From positions 1 to 8,705 of the forward strand of contig JAOPWI010000352.1 in the NCBI GenBank assembly GCA_025965755.1: DNA of 8,705 nt, in the 5' to 3' direction. Position 1 is the first letter of the stretch. Every line of letters starts with the position of its first letter. Both the position numbers and the translations under genes were made by a program. The stretch is from Frankiales bacterium (lineage in GTDB: Bacteria > Actinomycetota > Actinomycetes > Mycobacteriales > SCTD01). Below the pieces are notes generated by a model. The model did no database searches. It had not been told where the DNA came from and worked only from the letters and a program-made list of their open reading frames with translations. Below, piece by piece: positions 7,214-8,705 of the stretch.

Positions 7214-7242
7214 TCATCGACGATGGGCCCGGCAGACTTGAG
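7214..7242 (-). promoter_or_regulatory. Sigma-28 (FliA/WhiG)-like promoter of the minor-pilin operon
   Basis: On the minus strand, CTCAA (7242-7238) and GTCGATGA (7221-7214) are separated by 16 nt, the same spacing as in the pilM and pilA promoters. The bases from TCAAGTCT match the FliA-type TAAAGTTT at 6 of 8, and GTCGATGA matches GCCGATAA at 6 of 8. Transcription would start near 7207-7209, at or next to the ATG, so the mRNA would be leaderless or nearly so. The AGGA before the ATG would then lie largely outside the transcript. Confidence 0.5.
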
Positions 7243-7243
7243 C

Positions 7244-7253
7244 ACCGAACGGC
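7244..7253 (+). promoter_or_regulatory. ACCGAACGGC box upstream of the minor-pilin operon
   Basis: ACCGAACGGC on the plus strand differs at one base from the GCCGAACGGC box found upstream of pilM, pilA and the Asp-rich gene. It is in the opposite orientation relative to its gene. It lies between the pilA terminator and the predicted CTCAA -35, one base from the latter. Confidence 0.35.
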
Positions 7254-7255
7254 CG

Positions 7256-7287
7256 CGAGGGCGGCCCCCGACTGGGGACCGCCCTCG
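7256..7287 (-). terminator. Hairpin terminator of pilA
   Basis: Inverted repeat with arms 7256-7269 and 7274-7287 and a 4-nt loop. Thirteen of fourteen pairs are Watson-Crick, and the remaining one (7265 with 7278) is a G-U wobble in the minus-strand RNA. It begins 37 bases after the pilA stop. No U-tract follows, as is common for high-GC actinobacterial terminators. It separates the highly expressed pilin from the minor-pilin operon, whose own promoter follows. Confidence 0.85.
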
Positions 7288-7324
7288 TGACGTTGCTGCT
7301 GTGGCGGCGCAGGCCGCAGTGCTG

Positions 7325-7750
7325 CTACGGGCAGGCAGCCGGCTTGGTGATGCTGGGAGCGCCGCTGCTGGCAGACATGTAGTAGGTCTTGCCGCCGTTG
7401 GCGTGCACGCTGGTCATGCAGTAGTCGTCGGCCGCGGTCGCCGGGGCGGCCACCGCGACGACGGTGACCGGGGTGTCGGCGGCGGAGTTGTAGCCGTAGG
7501 CCTTCAGGTCAGCCGTCGCGGACGCGACCGGGATGTACGTGGCCTTCTCGGAGCGGTAGGACTCCTGGGCCGTCGCAGCGTTGCGCAGGGAGGACTGCGC
7601 CGCGGCGTTCCAGCCCTTCTCGCGCTGCTTGAGGAACGTCGGAATGGCGATCGCCGAGAGGATGCCGATGATGATGACGACGACCAGGAGCTCGATGAGG
7701 GTGAAGCCCTCGTCCTCCCGGCCGAGGGCCTTGTTGATACGAGCGAACAC
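7325..7750 (-). CDS. pilA: PilA, major type IV pilin (prepilin)
   Basis: Major structural subunit of the pilus, 141 residues before processing. Its leader MFARINKALGREDEG ends in Gly15. The mature protein (126 residues) begins FTLIELLVVVIIIGILSAIAIPTFLKQREKG, shown here in two parts as FTLIELLVVVIIIGI and LSAIAIPTFLKQREKG. This is a textbook type IVa N-terminus with Glu at +5 (E20) and Pro at +22 (P37). The globular part has two Cys, C111 and C140, framing a probable D-region disulfide loop near the C-terminus. The start is GTG at 7750-7748, with AAGGAG six bases upstream. The frame is open to 7939, but the GTG places the leader at normal length. The gene sits alone between its own promoter and a strong terminator, so it is probably monocistronic. 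Confidence 0.96.
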   Translation of the reverse strand: MFARINKALGREDEGFTLIELLVVVIIIGILSAIAIPTFLKQREKGWNAAAQSSLRNAATAQESYRSEKATYIPVASATADLKAYGYNSAADTPVTVVAVAAPATAADDYCMTSVHANGGKTYYMSASSGAPSITKPAACP

Positions 7751-7910
7751 GTCTGTCTCCTTCGGGTGAGGACGAGGTACGAGCCGGAAGGTCCGGCACC
7801 AGGTGGACCTGCGGCAGGTGGTGCGCCCTGCCTCCGCGAGGCGGAGAGGTGTGCGCCGTGCCTGTGCAGCTGGCCTTGCGGTGAGGTCGTGCGGGTCCTG
7901 TTTGCCTTCC
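7751..7910 (-). other. Structured 5' leader of pilA mRNA
   Basis: About 160 nt separate the predicted pilA transcription start (near 7910) from its GTG. The leader can fold at 7832-7846 (6-bp stem CTCCGC/GCGGAG, 3-nt loop). It can also fold at 7795-7827, where ACCTG/CAGGT closes on a CGG loop inside a longer GGCACCA/TGGTG pairing. A near-direct repeat of 12 bases (11 identical) lies at 7821-7832 and 7851-7862. I do not recognise a known riboswitch class. Control of pilin translation or mRNA stability is an inference. I see no gene in it. Confidence 0.45.
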
Positions 7911-7916
7911 CCCGTG

Positions 7917-7945
7917 TTGTCGGACCCTGGGAGGAGCACCTTGAG
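7917..7945 (-). promoter_or_regulatory. Sigma-28 (FliA/WhiG)-like promoter of pilA
   Basis: On the minus strand, CTCAA (7945-7941) is followed after 16 nt by TCCGACAA (7924-7917), a 6-of-8 match to the FliA-type -10 GCCGATAA. The shared core GCTCAAG and the spacing equal those before pilM and the minor-pilin operon. Predicted transcription start is near 7910. Confidence 0.5.
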
Positions 7946-7948
7946 CCC

Positions 7949-7958
7949 GCCGTTCGGC
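7949..7958 (-). promoter_or_regulatory. GCCGAACGGC box upstream of pilA
   Basis: Exact copy of the 10-mer found before pilM and the Asp-rich gene, in the same orientation. It ends three bases before the predicted CTCAA -35. The surrounding bases resemble those at 8655-8664: both have the 8-base core CCGAACGG, then four bases, then CT(C/G)AAG. Confidence 0.45.
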
Positions 7959-8005
7959 TTATTCGCCGACTGGGCCAGTTGCCGGTCGTGGCGGGCGTCC
8001 GGCCG

Positions 8006-8043
8006 GCCTAAGGGCGCCCCCGCTGAGCCGGGCGCCCTTAGGC
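8006..8043 (-). terminator. Hairpin terminator of the Asp-rich protein gene
   Basis: A perfect 14-bp inverted repeat: GCCTAAGGGCGCCC at 8006-8019 and its complement at 8030-8043, with a 10-nt loop. It starts seven bases after the stop codon at 8051. No U-tract follows. The hairpin insulates pilA from upstream transcription. The bases between it and the pilA promoter hold only the GCCGAACGGC box. Confidence 0.88.
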
Positions 8044-8050
8044 GGCAGGA

Positions 8051-8557
8051 TCAGTAGAGAACGACCTCGCCGACGGGCGGCGGGACGTCCGCCGGAGGAG
8101 CCTCCGGCGTGGGCGTGGGCGTGGCCGGGAGCAGCGGGACCGGCCCGATGAAGTCGCAGCCCTTTCCCTTGCCGTGCTGGCCGGCCTGGTCCTTGCCCTT
8201 GCTCTTGCTGGAGCTGTTGCGGTCGTCGCGGTCGTCGCCCTTGTGGTTGCCCCTGGCGTCGTCGCGGTCGTCGCGGTCGTCGCGGTCGTCGCTGTCGTCG
8301 CGGTCGTCGCTGTGGCCGTAGCCCTTGTCGTCGCTCTTGTCGTCGCCGTGGCCGTAGCCCTTGTCGTCGCTCTTGCTGGAGCCGACGCACAGGAGGCTGG
8401 CCTTGGCGTAGTTGCCATGACCGTTGTAGGTGGCCGCGTTGCCGCCCTTGCCGTTGTTGCAGCTGGCGTTGCTGCCGGCGGTCTCGTGCGCCGTCGCCGC
8501 CGCAGCCGGCGTCAGCAGGGCAGCCGTGGCCACCAGAACGGTGAGAGTCCTTCTCAT
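8051..8557 (-). CDS. Secreted Asp-rich repeat protein, function unknown
   Basis: I do not recognise a family. The 168-residue product begins with a clear signal peptide (MRRTLTVLVATAALLTPAAA, likely cut after ATA at 21-23). A Gly/Asn-rich segment follows with C33 and C57. Next comes an extremely hydrophilic Asp-rich region (63-112): two 12-residue units, SDDKGYGHGDDK and SDDKGYGHSDDR, then DDR repeats. A Lys/Gly/Ser-rich linker leads to GCDFIGPVPLL (133-143, C134) and a Pro-rich tail (144-162). The acidic and His-containing repeats suggest binding of calcium or other cations, or of a charged surface; this is inference. The ATG at 8557 is supported by GGAGG a few bases upstream. It lies just upstream of pilA and shares the GCCGAACGGC element with the pilus units, but it has its own terminator. 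The real-gene call rests on the signal peptide, ribosome-binding site and terminator. Confidence 0.8.
   Translation of the reverse strand: MRRTLTVLVATAALLTPAAAATAHETAGSNASCNNGKGGNAATYNGHGNYAKASLLCVGSSKSDDKGYGHGDDKSDDKGYGHSDDRDDSDDRDDRDDRDDARGNHKGDDRDDRNSSSKSKGKDQAGQHGKGKGCDFIGPVPLLPATPTPTPEAPPADVPPPVGEVVLY
8258..8311 (-). repeat. Tandem 9-bp repeats encoding Asp-Asp-Arg
   Basis: Plus-strand GCGGTCGTC-type units recur in tandem with a few variants (for example GCTGTCGTC), giving DDR/DDS runs in the protein. Such perfect short repeats are prone to copy-number change by slippage, so length variation between strains is likely. Confidence 0.75.
8300..8375 (-). repeat. 36-bp direct repeat encoding a 12-residue unit
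   Basis: The sequence starting GTGGCCGTAGCCCTTGTCGT at 8312 recurs with a 36-bp period from 8348, the second copy matching through 8375. It encodes the paired units SDDKGYGHGDDK/SDDKGYGHSDDR (residues 63-86). This indicates a recent internal duplication. Confidence 0.8.
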
Positions 8558-8654
8558 GATTCCTCCATCGGATGCGACGACCCGACGGTCGTCACCTTGA
8601 TGCCTCGACAGGCTTCGCCCCGCGCTGCACGCCCGTTGGGACCAACTTCAGCGG
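8558..8654 (-). other. Upstream/leader region with hairpins before the Asp-rich gene
   Basis: Contains a perfect 7-bp stem with 4-nt loop at 8576-8593 (GACGACC/GGTCGTC) about 10 bases before the GGAGG ribosome-binding site. A smaller GCCT/AGGC hairpin lies near 8602-8613, and a GTTGG/CCAAC dyad lies near 8633-8645. Together they could form a structured leader. I recognise no riboswitch family. CTGAAG (8651-8646) resembles the -35 of the pilus promoters, but no GCCGAT-like box follows at the right distance. Confidence 0.35.
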
Positions 8655-8664
8655 GCCGTTCGGC
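8655..8664 (-). promoter_or_regulatory. GCCGAACGGC box upstream of the Asp-rich gene
   Basis: Exact copy of the 10-mer before pilM and pilA, in the same orientation, about 100 bases upstream of the start codon. Directly before it the minus strand reads GCCGATTA (8673-8666), a 7-of-8 match to a FliA-type -10, but without a CTCA-type -35 at the right distance. The remaining bases to the window end show no gene I can support. Confidence 0.4.
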
Positions 8665-8705
8665 GTAATCGGCGCCTGCACGGCAGCCGGCGCGGGGTTC
8701 GGGCG

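Noticed and set aside
7751..7910. Cyclic-di-GMP (GEMM-type) riboswitch in the pilA leader
   Set aside because: GGCAAAC and GCAAGG fragments are present, but the conserved two-helix consensus and tetraloop-receptor arrangement could not be aligned. A covariance-model search would decide.
7751..7939. Longer N-terminus for PilA
   Set aside because: The frame is open, but AAGGAG lies six bases before the GTG at 7750 and the resulting 15-residue leader is normal for type IVa pilins.
6011..8011. Plus-strand open frame of 666 codons across the PilV-like gene, pilA and their intergenic regions
   Set aside because: It runs through the terminator and promoter region and through pilA in antisense, with no protein-like composition.
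8218..8375. CRISPR array or non-coding tandem repeat
   Set aside because: The 9- and 36-bp repeats stay in frame, have no unique spacers, and encode a coherent Asp-rich segment of a secreted protein.
8174..8668. Plus-strand open frame of Val/Ala repeats opposite the Asp-rich gene
   Set aside because: The Val-Ala-Val pattern is the complement of the Asp-Asp-Arg repeats. The minus frame has a signal peptide, a ribosome-binding site and a terminator.

Overview
The window is very GC-rich. All ten supported protein-coding genes lie on the minus strand, GTG starts are common, and 1- or 4-base stop/start overlaps are frequent. Gene content and order fit the type IV pilus (T4P) locus of a high-GC actinomycete, possibly a motile lineage such as Geodermatophilaceae, Kineosporiales or Nocardioidaceae. 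The genus is an inference I cannot settle from this sequence.

In transcription order (right to left on the given strand):
(1) A small secreted Asp-rich repeat protein (8051-8557), with a structured upstream region and a 14-bp hairpin terminator (8006-8043).
(2) pilA, the major pilin (7325-7750), with its own promoter and a leader of about 160 nt. It ends at a strong hairpin terminator (7256-7287).
(3) A tightly overlapping minor-pilin operon: a PilV-like prepilin with an enlarged, CnaB-like C-terminal region (5768-7207), a PilW-like prepilin (5085-5768) and a large Cys-rich PilX-like protein (3370-5085). It is followed by the prepilin peptidase pilD (2550-3332).
(4) The alignment subcomplex: pilM (1398-2459), pilN (694-1401) and pilO (1-692, cut by the window edge). 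This group has its own promoter between pilD and pilM.

The system reads as a unit. PilD would cleave and methylate PilA and the minor prepilins, the V/W/X-like pilins would prime or cap the fibre, and PilM-PilN-PilO would link the cytoplasmic motor to the envelope. The motor ATPases (PilB, PilT) and the platform protein PilC are not in the window.

The most interesting signals are regulatory. The pilA, minor-pilin and pilM units each have GCTCAAG followed, at the same spacing, by a GCCGAT-like box, which resembles a FliA/WhiG (sigma-28 family) promoter. A second element, GCCGAACGGC or a one-mismatch form, sits upstream of all three and also upstream of the Asp-rich secreted protein. This links that uncharacterised protein to the pilus genes as a possible accessory factor.
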